Source: an uncultured Acidobacteriota bacterium
GTDB taxonomy: Bacteria; Acidobacteriota; Thermoanaerobaculia; Gp7-AA8
Length of the DNA: 26,012 bases
Direction of reading: 5' to 3'
NCBI GenBank assembly: GCA_946887105.1
Contig: CAMPKJ010000042.1
Span: 1-26,012 of the forward strand
Made by a program: the position numbers and the translations under genes. The notes beneath the pieces are model-generated. The model worked only from the letters and a program-made list of their open reading frames with translations. It was not told the origin of the DNA and ran no database searches. Positions 10,897-20,300 of this stretch are shown piece after piece. How positions within the stretch are numbered: the first letter of the stretch is position 1; every line of letters begins with the position of its first letter.

Positions 10897-12231
10897 CTAC
10901 TCCAGGCCGACAGGAGTCGGCGCGAAGAGCCGAGGCTGCTCGGCTGGGAGTTGTCGAAGAAAGGAGGAGACGTGCTGGACGAGACTGGGCGAGGCCTGGC
11001 CCATGGCCACGGCTTCGCGCAGAAAAGAAAGCGCCGTCAATGCGCGGGAGGCCATGCCGGCGCGCGTGAACTGGCCGATGACGTCGCGGCAGATGGCGGG
11101 CACTTCGTCGTTCTGTCCCACGACGAGCAGCGTCTCCGCGAGATCGAGTGCGGATAAACCTGCATCGCCGATCATGCCCAGCTGTTCGAACTCGCGCCAG
11201 GTCTGGCGGAAGATCGGAATGGCATCCTGATAGCGGGCGGACGCTGCCAGAGCTTTGCCGAGAACCCAGCGGCTGCGCGTGCGCTCCGTCTCGATCCCGA
11301 GCATCTCGAATTCGACGACACAACGTTGGATGTATTTGATGGTTTCTTCCGGACGGCCAAGGTCGGAGTAGCAGAGTGCGATGTTGTGCGCCAGGCGGAC
11401 GGACGTGAGCTCGTCGGCCGGGAGGTTGGCCGCTTCGACGTCTTTCCAGATCGCCAGCGCCGCTTCCACGTTGCCGCGCCGGTACAGCGTCGACGCCTCG
11501 GTCTGCCGCGCAACCAGATACCGCGACTGGTCGCCGAACCGGAGGAACGTGTCCGCCGCGCTGCGAATCAGGGTCACCGCTTCTTCGATCCGGTCGATCG
11601 AGCGGAGGATGGAGGCTTTCACGAGAGCGAGCCGCGCCAGGTCGTACTCCGGCAGCGGAACCTGCTCGAACAAACGCTTGGAGCGCTCCGCGATCTCGAG
11701 CGCCTCGGGATAACGGCCCATGAACGACAGGACGTACGCGTGATCGCGGCACGCCTGCGCGCGGAGATTGATGACGTAGTCGCACGGATAGTTCGCGACG
11801 TCGAGCGCGTTGGCGACTTCGATGGCCAGCGCGGTGATCTGCAGGGCGTTCGCGGGCGAGCTGCCGAGCACCGACCGCATGCGCTCGAGTAACTGCTGCA
11901 CCATGCCGCCGGTGATTGCGCCCTCGGCCTGCCGCAGACGCTGCGGCCACCACGCGGCGGGACCGGTCAGGACGTCGTCGCAAATCGCGGCCGCACGGCT
12001 GGCCTCGTTCCGCGCGCGTTCCGCGAATGCTGCCACGTCGACGACGAACTGACGCGGCGGCGGAGGCGGTGCCTGCCACACCTCGGATGAGCTGAGGTGC
12101 GCCATCATCTCGCGCTGCTCCCCCACTTCTGCAGAACATTGCGCGCACTCGGCGACATGAGACTCGATGTCGGTCGAGATCGGCGATGTTCCTTCCACGT
12201 ATTCGAACAGTGCTTCGTCGTCGTAGTGCAT
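10897..12231 (-). CDS. Soluble zinc-finger (anti-sigma type) protein with TPR repeats
   Basis: 444 residues. The N-terminus has the zf-HC2/ZAS signature H25-x3-C29-x2-C32 within SHVAECAQC, as in zinc-binding anti-sigma factors. A proline stretch (QAPPPPPPRQ, near 60) links it to a long helical part with several TPR-like units (for example RDHAYVLSFMGRYPEALEIA and LAHNIALCYSDLGRPEETI). No membrane segment is visible, although classical ZAS anti-sigma factors are often membrane-bound. I chose the ATG at 12231; a TTG two codons upstream would also fit. No sigma factor gene lies nearby. It probably acts as a cytoplasmic regulator or scaffold whose TPR part binds a partner. A fair promoter precedes it. 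Confidence 0.82.
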   Translation of the reverse strand: MHYDDEALFEYVEGTSPISTDIESHVAECAQCSAEVGEQREMMAHLSSSEVWQAPPPPPRQFVVDVAAFAERARNEASRAAAICDDVLTGPAAWWPQRLRQAEGAITGGMVQQLLERMRSVLGSSPANALQITALAIEVANALDVANYPCDYVINLRAQACRDHAYVLSFMGRYPEALEIAERSKRLFEQVPLPEYDLARLALVKASILRSIDRIEEAVTLIRSAADTFLRFGDQSRYLVARQTEASTLYRRGNVEAALAIWKDVEAANLPADELTSVRLAHNIALCYSDLGRPEETIKYIQRCVVEFEMLGIETERTRSRWVLGKALAASARYQDAIPIFRQTWREFEQLGMIGDAGLSALDLAETLLVVGQNDEVPAICRDVIGQFTRAGMASRALTALSFLREAVAMGQASPSLVQHVSSFLRQLPAEQPRLFAPTPVGLE

Positions 12232-12260
12232 GATCAAGGGTGGCCTGCTTTACGTACGGC

Positions 12261-12290
12261 AGGATAGCACGCAGGAAAAGACGTTGTCAT
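12261..12290 (-). promoter_or_regulatory. Candidate sigma-70-type promoter of the zinc-finger/TPR gene
   Basis: On the minus strand ATGACA (-35, five of six consensus bases) is followed after 18 bases by TATCCT (-10), which is preceded by TGC as in extended -10 promoters. The -10 box ends 29 bases before the ATG at 12231, giving a short leader. Assigned by eye only. Confidence 0.45.
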
Positions 12291-12349
12291 CAAGAGAATG
12301 CAAAAGTGCAGTTTAAGTGACATGGCGGGCGCGACGGTAGCCTCGGGGC

Positions 12350-12452
12350 GAGTTCCTCGGGTTCCTCGGTTCCTCGGGGTTCCTCGGGGTGGATGCCCCC
12401 CTCCGAGGAACCCGAGGAACTCCGAGGAACTCCGAGGAACCGAGGAACTCCG
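12350..12452. repeat. Long hairpin repeat of TTCCTCGG units, copy A
   Basis: The left arm holds four TTCCTCGG units (starting 12353, 12362, 12370 and 12380). The right arm holds five of the complement CCGAGGAA (12403, 12412, 12422, 12432, 12440). A loop around GGTGGATGCCCCCC separates them. The arms can pair over about 40 bp in several registers. It starts 9 bases behind the stop of the beta-helix gene on the minus strand and could act as its terminator. A second copy with the same arms and a similar loop is at 17153-17250. Confidence 0.85.
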
Positions 12453-12460
12453 TAGGACCG

Positions 12461-13885
12461 TCACGGGCAGGCCAGTGACGAAGTGCCGCGCCACTCCGGC
12501 CAGTACCACGCCACATTGTTCGTTTCGATCGCTCCGCACGTGCCACCGCTGAACGCGACGGGGGAGCGCGTGGTGACGGCATCCGTGCGCCGCATCACGT
12601 TGTCCCGCACGACGCCGCGCCGCCCGCCCAGCACGAGCACCGCGGCCGAGGCGCCGGTCCACTCGATCGTGTTGCCGGCCACGAGGAACCGGTCGAAACC
12701 GACGCCTTGGTAGGTATTCAGCTGAATCGGCGCGGCGCCACCGTCGACGATGGCATTGCCCGAGACCTCGATGTCGTTCGAGTTGATCGCGTTCACGGCT
12801 CCGTGATCCATCCCGGTGAAGGTGTTGTCCACGATGCGCGCGTTCGGATAGCCCGTCAGGCGGATGCCGTGCCCGAACGAACCGCGGATGTTGCTGATGT
12901 GGTTGTTCGAGATCGTATGGGCTGCCGTCGCGGTGTTGGCGAGAAGGCTGCCGCCGTTCGCGAAGAGTCTAATCCCCACCACGCCCGAGCCGTTCATGTC
13001 GCGAATCGTATTCCGCGAGATGGTCAGGTCGTGCATGGTGGTGCCGACCGTGGTCCCGATTTTGATGCCGGTCGAGCGCGCCCCGATGATGACGTTGTCC
13101 ACCATCTTGATGCTGGCGCTGGATTGCGGTCCGTAGGACGCGTTCGACGTACCGAGGGCGATTCCGGTGCCGCAGCCGGTGAGGTGGTTGTTGGCGATGG
13201 TGATGCCGTCGGTCTCGCTGTTCGGAAGATCGGCCGACCCGGTATTGATGCAGGCCGTGCCGACGTTGCGGACGCTGTTGCCTGCGATCAGCACGTCGTG
13301 ACCGCCGAACGACTCGATGCCCTCCTGCGGTCCGTCGCTCGTCACGCCCCCGTCGATCCAGTTGTTGAGGATCTTGACGCCGCGGCCGCGCAGATTCCAG
13401 ATCAGATAGTTGTGCAGCGACGGATTGCCGGAGCCCAGCACCTCCACGCGCTCCACGAGCGAGTTCGCCGGCACGACGTCCGGCGTCGTGCTCGGCAGGA
13501 GGGAGATGCCGTTGCAGTTGCGCTCACAGGAGAGATGATCGACCGTCAGATCCGAGACGGTCACGTTCGTGGCGCCTACGCTGGCAATCGTCGCGGCGGC
13601 GTGGGTGCCGCTGACGAACTTCGAAGGTGAGAGTTGCGTCGAGCCGCGAATGATGGTCAGACCGCGTCCCGCGCCGCGTAGATGCGTGTTCGAACCGACG
13701 ATCAGCGCCGCACAAGTCTCGTAGACGCGCGGTTCGAGCTGCACGATCCCTCCGCCGTTCGCTGCCGCTGCATCGAGTGCGGCCTGAACGGCAACGTCAT
13801 CCGCCGTCGGGCAGGAAGCCGGGCAGGCCACCGCGACGGGGGCCAGGGCGAACAGCAGAGACAGGCACCAAAGAAAGAGTTTCAC
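12461..13885 (-). CDS. Secreted right-handed parallel beta-helix protein
   Basis: 474 residues. The GTG start at 13885 is fixed by GGAGGT five bases upstream and by the signal peptide that follows (hydrophobic to about residue 20, LFALAPVAVAC). The N-terminus looks like a pectate-lyase-3-type cap (AALDAAAANGGGIVQL, then LRGAGRGLTIIRG). After this come many PbH1-like coils with the recurring pattern [V/I]xxNxI, such as IANNHLTGCGTGI, ISRNTIRDMNGSGV, ISNNHISNIRGSFGHGI and VAGNTIEWTG. The fold is typical of secreted polysaccharide lyases, glycosidases or epimerases, and of surface adhesins; no catalytic residues can be assigned. Cysteine pairs near both ends may form disulfides after export. It lies 63 bases behind tRNA-Gln on the same strand. 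Confidence 0.87.
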   Translation of the reverse strand: MKLFLWCLSLLFALAPVAVACPASCPTADDVAVQAALDAAAANGGGIVQLEPRVYETCAALIVGSNTHLRGAGRGLTIIRGSTQLSPSKFVSGTHAAATIASVGATNVTVSDLTVDHLSCERNCNGISLLPSTTPDVVPANSLVERVEVLGSGNPSLHNYLIWNLRGRGVKILNNWIDGGVTSDGPQEGIESFGGHDVLIAGNSVRNVGTACINTGSADLPNSETDGITIANNHLTGCGTGIALGTSNASYGPQSSASIKMVDNVIIGARSTGIKIGTTVGTTMHDLTISRNTIRDMNGSGVVGIRLFANGGSLLANTATAAHTISNNHISNIRGSFGHGIRLTGYPNARIVDNTFTGMDHGAVNAINSNDIEVSGNAIVDGGAAPIQLNTYQGVGFDRFLVAGNTIEWTGASAAVLVLGGRRGVVRDNVMRRTDAVTTRSPVAFSGGTCGAIETNNVAWYWPEWRGTSSLACP

Positions 13886-13890
13886 CGCTT

Positions 13891-13896
13891 ACCTCC
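13891..13896 (-). promoter_or_regulatory. Shine-Dalgarno site fixing the GTG start of the beta-helix gene
   Basis: GGAGGT on the minus strand lies five bases before GTG 13885. This supports the non-ATG start and, with the signal peptide, the full N-terminus. Confidence 0.75.
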
Positions 13897-13948
13897 ATTC
13901 GGAACGCTACCGGATCATTGGAACACGGGTGGCGTCGTGAAGGCGGTA

Positions 13949-14023
<75 letters not shown>

Positions 14024-14084
14024 AGAGCGCGGCGAAACCGAGTCGCAGAACAGCGTCGCGCCGCTCCGCATTGCGGGGCCGCGC

Positions 14085-14090
14085 AGTCTA
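14085..14090 (-). promoter_or_regulatory. Candidate extended -10 element of tRNA-Gln
   Basis: On the minus strand TGCTAGACT fits an extended -10 (TGn followed by TAGACT, four of six bases). No good -35 lies at the right distance. It would start transcription about 55 bases before the tRNA, leaving a GC-rich leader. Weak evidence. Confidence 0.3.
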
Positions 14091-14131
14091 GCAGAAGCGG
14101 CACGTCGTGTGCTCCATGGCACCGGCGGATC

Positions 14132-16675
14132 ATGAAAGAGCTCGTTGCGCCGCCGGAAAACGTCTTCCGCAGGATCGTCGAGGATGCAACGGACTTCTCG
14201 ATCCTGCTCCTCGACCGGGAAGGCCGGATTCTCATGTGGAATGCCGGCGCGGAGGCGATCTTCGGCTATCCGCGGGACGAGGTGATCGGCCGCCCGTTCG
14301 AGTTCCTCTTCACCGCCGAGGACCGCGAGCACGGCGTGCCGCAGAAGGAGCTGGCCACCGCGCGGGAGCATGGCCGCGCCGATGACACGCGCTGGCATGC
14401 CGGGAAGGACGGGCGCTGGCGTTTCATGGACGGGGTGACCATGCCGTTCGTCAGCGACGACGGAGAGCTTCTCGGCTATTCGAAGTTCGGCCGCGACATC
14501 ACCGACCGCCAGCGCACCGAGCGCCGTCTGGCCGCGCAGCTCGCGCTCACGAATCTTCTCAGCGAGGAGCGCCCGTTCGCGCAAACGGCCCGGGCCATCC
14601 TGGAGGCCATCTGCGAAAACCTCGGCTGGGTGGTGGGGGTGCTGTGGGACATCCGGGATGACGCCATGCAATGCGTCGAACAGTGGCATGCGCCGCACAT
14701 CGATCGCGCCCAGGCACGCCTGCTCTCCGAGAACATCCGCTTCACGCGCGGTTCGGGCGTGGTCGGGCGTGTGTGGGAGCTCGGCGACGCGGTCTGGATC
14801 GACGACATCCGCGAGAACCGGGAGTACCTCCGCGCCGCCGCCGCGACCCGCGCGGGCATGCGCGCGACGTTTGCGTTTCCGATCTCATCGCGCGGACAGG
14901 TCATCGGCGCGATGGAGTTTTTCAGCAGCACGCCGCGCGAGCCGGAGCAGACGCTCTTTCCGGTGATGACGCTGATCGGCGCGCAGATCGGCAACTTCAT
15001 CGAGCGGCGCCGCACGCAGGAACAGCTGCTCGAGAGCGAACAGCGCTTCCGCCTGATGACCGAGAAGGCGCAGGACGCGATCTTCACCATCGACGAGAAG
15101 AGCATCATCACGTTCTGCAATCCGGCCGTGGAACGGATCTTCGGCTATGCGCCGGCAGAACTGCTCGGCCGGCCGCTGGACATCATCATTCCGGAGCGGT
15201 TGCGCGAGGCGCACCGCCGCGGCATCGCGCACTATCTGCGCACGCGCGAACGGCGCATTCCGTGGACGGGCGTCGAACTGCCCGCGCTGCACAAGGACGG
15301 GCACGAGTTTCAGTGCGAGATCTCGTTCGGCGAGTACACCAACGGCGAGGAAACGATTTTCACCGGCCTCGCGCGCGACATCACGGAACGCAAGCGCGCG
15401 CTCGAGCGCGAGCGTTTCGCGCGCGCCGAAGCCGAGGCCGCACGCGAACAGCTCGAGCGCCGCGCCGAAGAGGAAGCGTCGTTCCGCCATCTCGCCAGCG
15501 CGCTCACCGGCGCCGTGGAGATGACCGACGTGCTTCACGAGATCACCAACCGCGCCACACAGGTCACGCGCGCCGACGGCGTGTACGTCGAGCGCATCGT
15601 GAGCGTGAACGGCGCGAAGATGGTGGAGGTGGTGGCGTCGGCTGGCCGCGGCTCGCCGCCTCGCGGCCTGCGCGTCGCGTTTCCCGGCTCGATGAGCGAC
15701 GAGATCATGCAGGGCGGGGTGCCGGTGATCCTCGCGGACATGAAGACGTTCGGCCGGAACATGGCGCCGTATCTCGGCGATACCTGTCCTGATTGCCAGG
15801 TGCTGGTCACCCCGTTGATCGCGGAAGAGGAACCGCTCGGCGCGCTGGTGCTGCTCAACGGCCGCGCCTCCGGACGTCACTTCCGCGAAGGCGACGTGAT
15901 CCGCGCCCGCACCCTCGGCGATCTGACCTCGCTCGCGCTGCGCCGCGTGCGGCTGATGGAACAGGAGCGCACCGCGAAGGAGAAGGCCGAAGCCGCGGTG
16001 CGCGTGCGCGATGAAACGCTCGGCATCGTCTCGCACGATCTCCGCAATCCGCTGACGAAGATCGCGCTCAGCGCCGACCTGCTCGCACAGGCACCGGCCG
16101 CCGAGCAGGTGGACCTCGTCGACACCATCCGCAACTCCGCGCGCCAGATGCAGCGGCTGATTCAGGACCTGCTCGACGTGGCGCGTGTGGAGACGGGATC
16201 GCTTACGGTGGCGAAGGATCACGTCGACGCGGCATCGCTGGTGCGCGAGATGAGCGAGTCCAACGCGCCGATCGCGCGGCAGAAGGAGCAGAGGATCGTC
16301 TGCCGCGTCGCTGACGACCTGCCCGCGATCTGCGGCGATCGCGAACGCCTCGTGCAGGTGTTCGGCAATCTGATCGGCAACGCCATCAAGTTCACGCCGG
16401 AGCGCGGCACGATCACCGTGGAAGCGCAACGCGCAGGACGCAACGTGGAGTTCGTGGTCTCCGATACCGGCCCGGGCATTCCCGAGGCGGATCTCAAACG
16501 CGTCTTCACCCCGTACTGGCAGGCGAAGAAGACCGCGCACATGGGCGCCGGCCTCGGACTGGCGATCGTTCGCGGCATCGTCGAAGCACACGGCGGCAAG
16601 GTGTGGGCGGATCACGGGCCGGGCGGCGGGGCGGTCTTCCGCTTCACGATTCCGACGGCTGGCGAACGCGGCTGA
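14132..16675 (+). CDS. PAS-GAF-PAS-GAF sensor histidine kinase
   Basis: 847 residues with no membrane segment, so a cytoplasmic multi-input sensor. Domains in order: PAS1 (about 10-130, ILMWNAGAEAIFGYP to FGRDITDRQRTE), GAF1 (about 140-295), PAS2 (about 310-425, ITFCNPAVERIFGY to GLARDITERKR), a short coiled coil, GAF2 (about 450-610), HisKA with phospho-acceptor H635 in IVSHDLRNPL, and HATPase_c (NLIGNAIKFTP, VSDTGPGIP, GAGLGLAIV). GAF2 contains a C552-P-D-C555 pair. No receiver or output domain is attached and no response regulator gene is adjacent, so the partner is elsewhere. The ATG at 14132 lies just before the first PAS; the open frame upstream would run antisense through tRNA-Gln and was rejected. 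Its stop codon directly abuts the stop of the convergent ybaK-like gene. Confidence 0.93.
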   Translation: MKELVAPPENVFRRIVEDATDFSILLLDREGRILMWNAGAEAIFGYPRDEVIGRPFEFLFTAEDREHGVPQKELATAREHGRADDTRWHAGKDGRWRFMDGVTMPFVSDDGELLGYSKFGRDITDRQRTERRLAAQLALTNLLSEERPFAQTARAILEAICENLGWVVGVLWDIRDDAMQCVEQWHAPHIDRAQARLLSENIRFTRGSGVVGRVWELGDAVWIDDIRENREYLRAAAATRAGMRATFAFPISSRGQVIGAMEFFSSTPREPEQTLFPVMTLIGAQIGNFIERRRTQEQLLESEQRFRLMTEKAQDAIFTIDEKSIITFCNPAVERIFGYAPAELLGRPLDIIIPERLREAHRRGIAHYLRTRERRIPWTGVELPALHKDGHEFQCEISFGEYTNGEETIFTGLARDITERKRALERERFARAEAEAAREQLERRAEEEASFRHLASALTGAVEMTDVLHEITNRATQVTRADGVYVERIVSVNGAKMVEVVASAGRGSPPRGLRVAFPGSMSDEIMQGGVPVILADMKTFGRNMAPYLGDTCPDCQVLVTPLIAEEEPLGALVLLNGRASGRHFREGDVIRARTLGDLTSLALRRVRLMEQERTAKEKAEAAVRVRDETLGIVSHDLRNPLTKIALSADLLAQAPAAEQVDLVDTIRNSARQMQRLIQDLLDVARVETGSLTVAKDHVDAASLVREMSESNAPIARQKEQRIVCRVADDLPAICGDRERLVQVFGNLIGNAIKFTPERGTITVEAQRAGRNVEFVVSDTGPGIPEADLKRVFTPYWQAKKTAHMGAGLGLAIVRGIVEAHGGKVWADHGPGGGAVFRFTIPTAGERG

Positions 16676-17149
16676 TCACTTCTCCTTCGCGATCGGGCCC
16701 ACCTTCGCCGCCGTTGCGCGCAGGTAGTCCGCGGGCGCGAGGATCAACTGCGCTCCGCGCACGCCGGCCGACACCGACACCACGTCGAACAGCTCCAGCG
16801 TTTCGTCGGCGAACACCGGATAGCTTTTCTTCGCCGCGAGCGCGGTGACGCCGCCGCGGATGTAGCCGGTCAGCGGCTGCACTTCCTTCAGCGCCGCGGT
16901 CTCGATCTTCTTGTCGCCAGTGAGCGTCGCCAGCGCCTTCAGATCGAGTTGCTGATCGCCGGGCACGACCGCGAAGCAGACGCCATGCTTATCGCCGCGG
17001 GCGACCAGCGTCTTGAAGACCTGTTCCGGCGGCAGGCCGACCTTGCGCGCCACGCTCTCCGCGGCGAGGTCATCCGGATCGACCTCGTACTCCCGCACTT
17101 CGTAGGGGATGCCGAGGGAGTCGAGCAGGCGGGCGGCGTTGGTCTTCAA
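16676..17149 (-). CDS. ybaK: YbaK/EbsC-family aminoacyl-tRNA deacylase
   Basis: 157 residues, the usual length of YbaK. The family hydrolyses mischarged Cys-tRNA(Pro) in trans, a proofreading step for prolyl-tRNA synthetase. Features seen: N-terminal [20 protein letters not shown], the conserved KTLVARGDK with its lysine, the central [11 protein letters not shown], and [18 protein letters not shown] close to the family's GxxxGG(I/V)SPxG core. The only plausible start is TTG at 17149; no ATG or GTG opens this frame upstream. GAGGAAC, about 8-14 bases before it, comes from hairpin repeat copy B, so the repeat seems to supply the leader and a weak ribosome site. The gene converges on the PAS-GAF kinase with no bases between the stops. 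Confidence 0.88.
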   Translation of the reverse strand: MKTNAARLLDSLGIPYEVREYEVDPDDLAAESVARKVGLPPEQVFKTLVARGDKHGVCFAVVPGDQQLDLKALATLTGDKKIETAALKEVQPLTGYIRGGVTALAAKKSYPVFADETLELFDVVSVSAGVRGAQLILAPADYLRATAAKVGPIAKEK

Positions 17150-17152
17150 GCT

Positions 17153-17250
17153 GGAGTTCCTCGGGTGCCTCGGAGTGCCTCGGAGTTCCTCGGGTGGATC
17201 CCGGCCCCCTCCGAGGAACTCCGAGGAACCGAGGCACTCCGAGGAACTCG
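17153..17250. repeat. Long hairpin repeat of TTCCTCGG units, copy B
   Basis: The left arm (17154-17194) reads as units of G(A/T)(G)T(T/G)CCTCGG. The right arm (17209-17250) carries the complements CCGAGGAACT, CCGAGGAAC, CGAGGCACT and CCGAGGAACTC. The loop is around GTGGATCCCGGCCCC. The arms pair over nearly 40 bp, and some matched changes (TGCCTCGG on one arm, CCGAGGCA on the other) preserve pairing. Copy A at 12350-12452 shares the arms, GTGGAT in the loop and CCCCCTCCGAGGAA. The element fills the space between the divergent ybaK and metalloprotease genes, touching the ybaK leader. Confidence 0.85.
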
Positions 17251-17300
17251 TCCGTGGTGATTTCTATCACGCCGTCGTGGAATGGCCTCTCGCATGATGC

Positions 17301-17319
17301 CAGTTACGCCGAATAACTG
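17301..17319. promoter_or_regulatory. Inverted repeat upstream of the metalloprotease gene
   Basis: CAGTTA (17301-17306) and TAACTG (17314-17319) are perfect 6-bp inverted repeats separated by 7 bases, just before the Shine-Dalgarno site at 17322. It could be an operator or a small leader hairpin. Single occurrence, low confidence. Confidence 0.25.
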
Positions 17320-17321
17320 TC

Positions 17322-17327
17322 GGAGGT
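17322..17327 (+). promoter_or_regulatory. Shine-Dalgarno site fixing the GTG start of the metalloprotease gene
   Basis: GGAGGT lies seven bases before GTG 17335, so the non-ATG start is well supported. The signal peptide begins immediately after it. Confidence 0.75.
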
Positions 17328-17334
17328 CCGCTAC

Positions 17335-20300
17335 GTGAACAAATTTCGGGTGTACGGGGTGACGTGTGTCCTGATGCTGGCCGCGATGGTGGCCGAGGGG
17401 ACGACCATCGTGCTGCCGACCGACGAACAGCTCATTGAGAAATCGCCGCTGATCGTCGACGGCACCGTCGTCTCCACGAACGTCGTCGAGCGCGACGGAA
17501 GAATCTGGACCGACACCGTCGTCGACGTCGCGCGCGCGATCAAAGGCGATGCGGAAAGCACCATCACCATCCGCGAGCTGGGCGGCGTCCTCGGCGATCG
17601 CATCACGAAACTCTTCGGCACTCCGGAGTTCGCGGCGGGCGAGCAGGTCCTGCTCTTCCTCGAGCCGAATCCGCGCGGCGGCTACCGCACCGTCGATCTG
17701 TATGTCGGCAAGTTCACGCGCGGCGAGATGCGCAACGGGCAGCGGCTCTGGATGCGCGACGACGTCTCCAGCGACGTGACGCTGCTCGACGCGAACTTCC
17801 AGCCGCTGCACGCGAAGAACGTGCAGCGCGATGCGATCGCGTTCGAGGCATTCGTGCGCGAGCGCGTGGCCGGACGCGCCGGGGCGAAGAACTACGGCGT
17901 CGAGAATCCGATGCTCGCGCCGGATGTGAAGCGCGGCATCTCCGCCGAGTTCACGCTCATCTCCGAGCCGAACATCTATCGCTGGTTCCGCTTCGCGAGC
18001 GGACAGAGCGCGCAGTGGTACAGCTCCGGATCGCAGCCGGGCTACGGCGACGGCGGCGTCAGCGAGCTGCGCACGGCCATGAGCTCGTGGACCGGCTACG
18101 CATCCGCGAACATCAATTACTCGTACGCCGGTTCGCGCACCGGCGCGATGGGCGGCCTCGAGGGACCGAACGGCGTGAACGAAGTGCTGTTCGGCGATCC
18201 GCTCGACGAGATCGCGGGGAGCTACAACCGCAACACCGGCGGCGTGGTCGGCCGCGGCGGATTCAACGGCGTATCGTCGCGGCAGAACTTCACGACCACC
18301 TTCGCCGCCGACGCGAGCCATCCCGCCGGCACGCTGCAGGCGTGGAACATCACCGAAGGCAATCTCACCATTCAGGATGGCGTCTCGCCGGCGAACAGCA
18401 TCAGCTCGAAGCTGCTCGCCGAGATCCTCGCGCACGAGTTCGGTCACACCCTCGGATTCGGCCACAGTCACGACAGCAGCGCGCTGATGTACGACACCGT
18501 CACCGGCATCGGTCCGGCGCTGCGCGCCGACGATCAGGTCGCCGCGCGCTGGCTCTATCCGAACGGCAGCGGCACGCCGCCGCCTCCTCCGCCTCCCGCG
18601 GTACCGGCGGCGCCGGCGTCGCTGATCGCGCAGGTCTCGGGCAACGACATCAACCTCTCGTGGATCGACAACGCCTCGAACGAGACCGGCCACTCGATCC
18701 ATCTCTCGAAGAACGGCGGCGCGTTTTCGAAAGTCGCGGAAACCGGCGCGAATGCGCACGCGGCGCGTCTGAGCGGGCTCACGTCGGGCAGCTATCGCGT
18801 CTACGTCGCGGCGTTCAACGCGGCCGGCAGCTCGCCATCGAATACCGCCACGGCGACGATCGCCTCGGCGCCGGCGGCGAAGTTCACGATGACGCCGCAG
18901 ACCGGCGTCGCGGGCGTCACGAATTTCACGTTCTACGATGAATCGACCGGTTCCGTGTCGTCGCGCGTGTGGAACTTCGGCGACGGCGGAACGTCCATCG
19001 CGCTGGTGAGCACGCACGTCTACACGACGCCGGGGCAGTACACGGTCACGCTGACGGTGACCGGCTCCGGCGGTTCGTCGTCGACGTCGAAGGTGATCCT
19101 GGTCAGCGCATCGGTGCCGGTCACGCCGACGGTGAGCGCGGCATTCAACGTCTCCACGCAGTCGGCGCAGATCGGACAGAACGTCTTTTTCACCGATGCA
19201 TCGACCGGCGCGCCGGCCTCGTGGTGGTGGTCGTTCGGCGATGGCGCGACGTCCACCGCGCGCAATCCCGTGCACGCGTATGCGGGCCCGGGCACGTACA
19301 CGGTGACGCTCACGGCGTCGAACGCGGTCAGCTCCGCAAGCGCGTCGAAGCAGATCACGGTGGCGTCGACCGTACCGTATCGCGCGCTCGTTTCAGTCGC
19401 CACGTACGGCGGCGGCGCCAGCGGCACCGCCTGGCGCACGGAGCTGAACCTCTTCAACGCCGGCACGCAGGGCGCGAGCGTGTCGCTGCTGTTCATCCCC
19501 ACCGCGGGCGGCAACATGATGACGCGCGACGTGTTCCTGTCGCCGAAGCAGTCCAGGACGTACGCGAACGCGCTCGTCGATCTGTTCGGCATCGCCTACG
19601 GCGCCGGCGCCCTCGGCATCGAAGCCACCAGCGCGGGCACGAGCGCCGATCTGCGGGTCAGCAGCCGCACCTTCACGACCGGAGCCACGGGAACGTACGG
19701 ACAGGCCGTGCCCGACGTGCAGCCGGACGGTCTCGAGAAGACGCTCTACATCACCGGCATCGCCGCGAACGCGAGCTTCCGCACGAACGTCGGCGTGGTG
19801 AATCGCGGCGCCGCGCCGATGAACGCGACGCTCGCGCTGTTCTCGCGCACCGGCGCGACCCTGAGCGCGAAGACCATCGCGGTTCCGGCGCATTCGTTCC
19901 AGCAGGCGCCGCTGGCGTCGTTCTTCCCCGAGATCGCGGGAACGTCGCAGGACGTGCTGACGATGCGCATCGTTGCCGCGGCGAGCGATGCCATCAGCGC
20001 GTACGCGTCGGTGGTCGACAACCGCACGCAGGATCCGATCTACATCCAGGCGCGGCCGGCGGAGACGGGCGGCTCGCTGACCATTCCGGTGGTCGGGCGA
20101 TCGACCGGCGCGAACGGCACGTTCTGGCGCAGCGATCTGACGTTCTTCAACACCAGCCCGAATGCGGTCACGCTCACGCTGCGCTACAACGGCGCCGCGA
20201 AGTCGCTCTTCATCGGCGGCAGCGACACCGCGGTCGTGGACGATGTGATGTCGGAGTTTGGCCTCACCTCGAGCAGCGGTGCGTTGCAGGTGGAATGGTC

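Noticed and set aside
12350..12452. CRISPR array
   Set aside because: Units are only 8-11 nt, have no unique spacers and are inverted on the two arms; no cas genes nearby.
12298..12662. Short frames giving proline/arginine/serine/glutamate-rich peptides across hairpin copy A
   Set aside because: Translations of the TTCCTCGG repeat units themselves; equivalent peptides arise at copy B in several frames, so they are not genes.
14885..16615. 576-codon antisense open frame over the PAS-GAF kinase
   Set aside because: Same effect; the plus strand encodes recognisable PAS, GAF and kinase domains throughout.
17146..19275. 709-codon antisense open frame over the metalloprotease
   Set aside because: Arginine-rich translation with no motif, running through hairpin repeat copy B; the plus-strand protein is clearly real.
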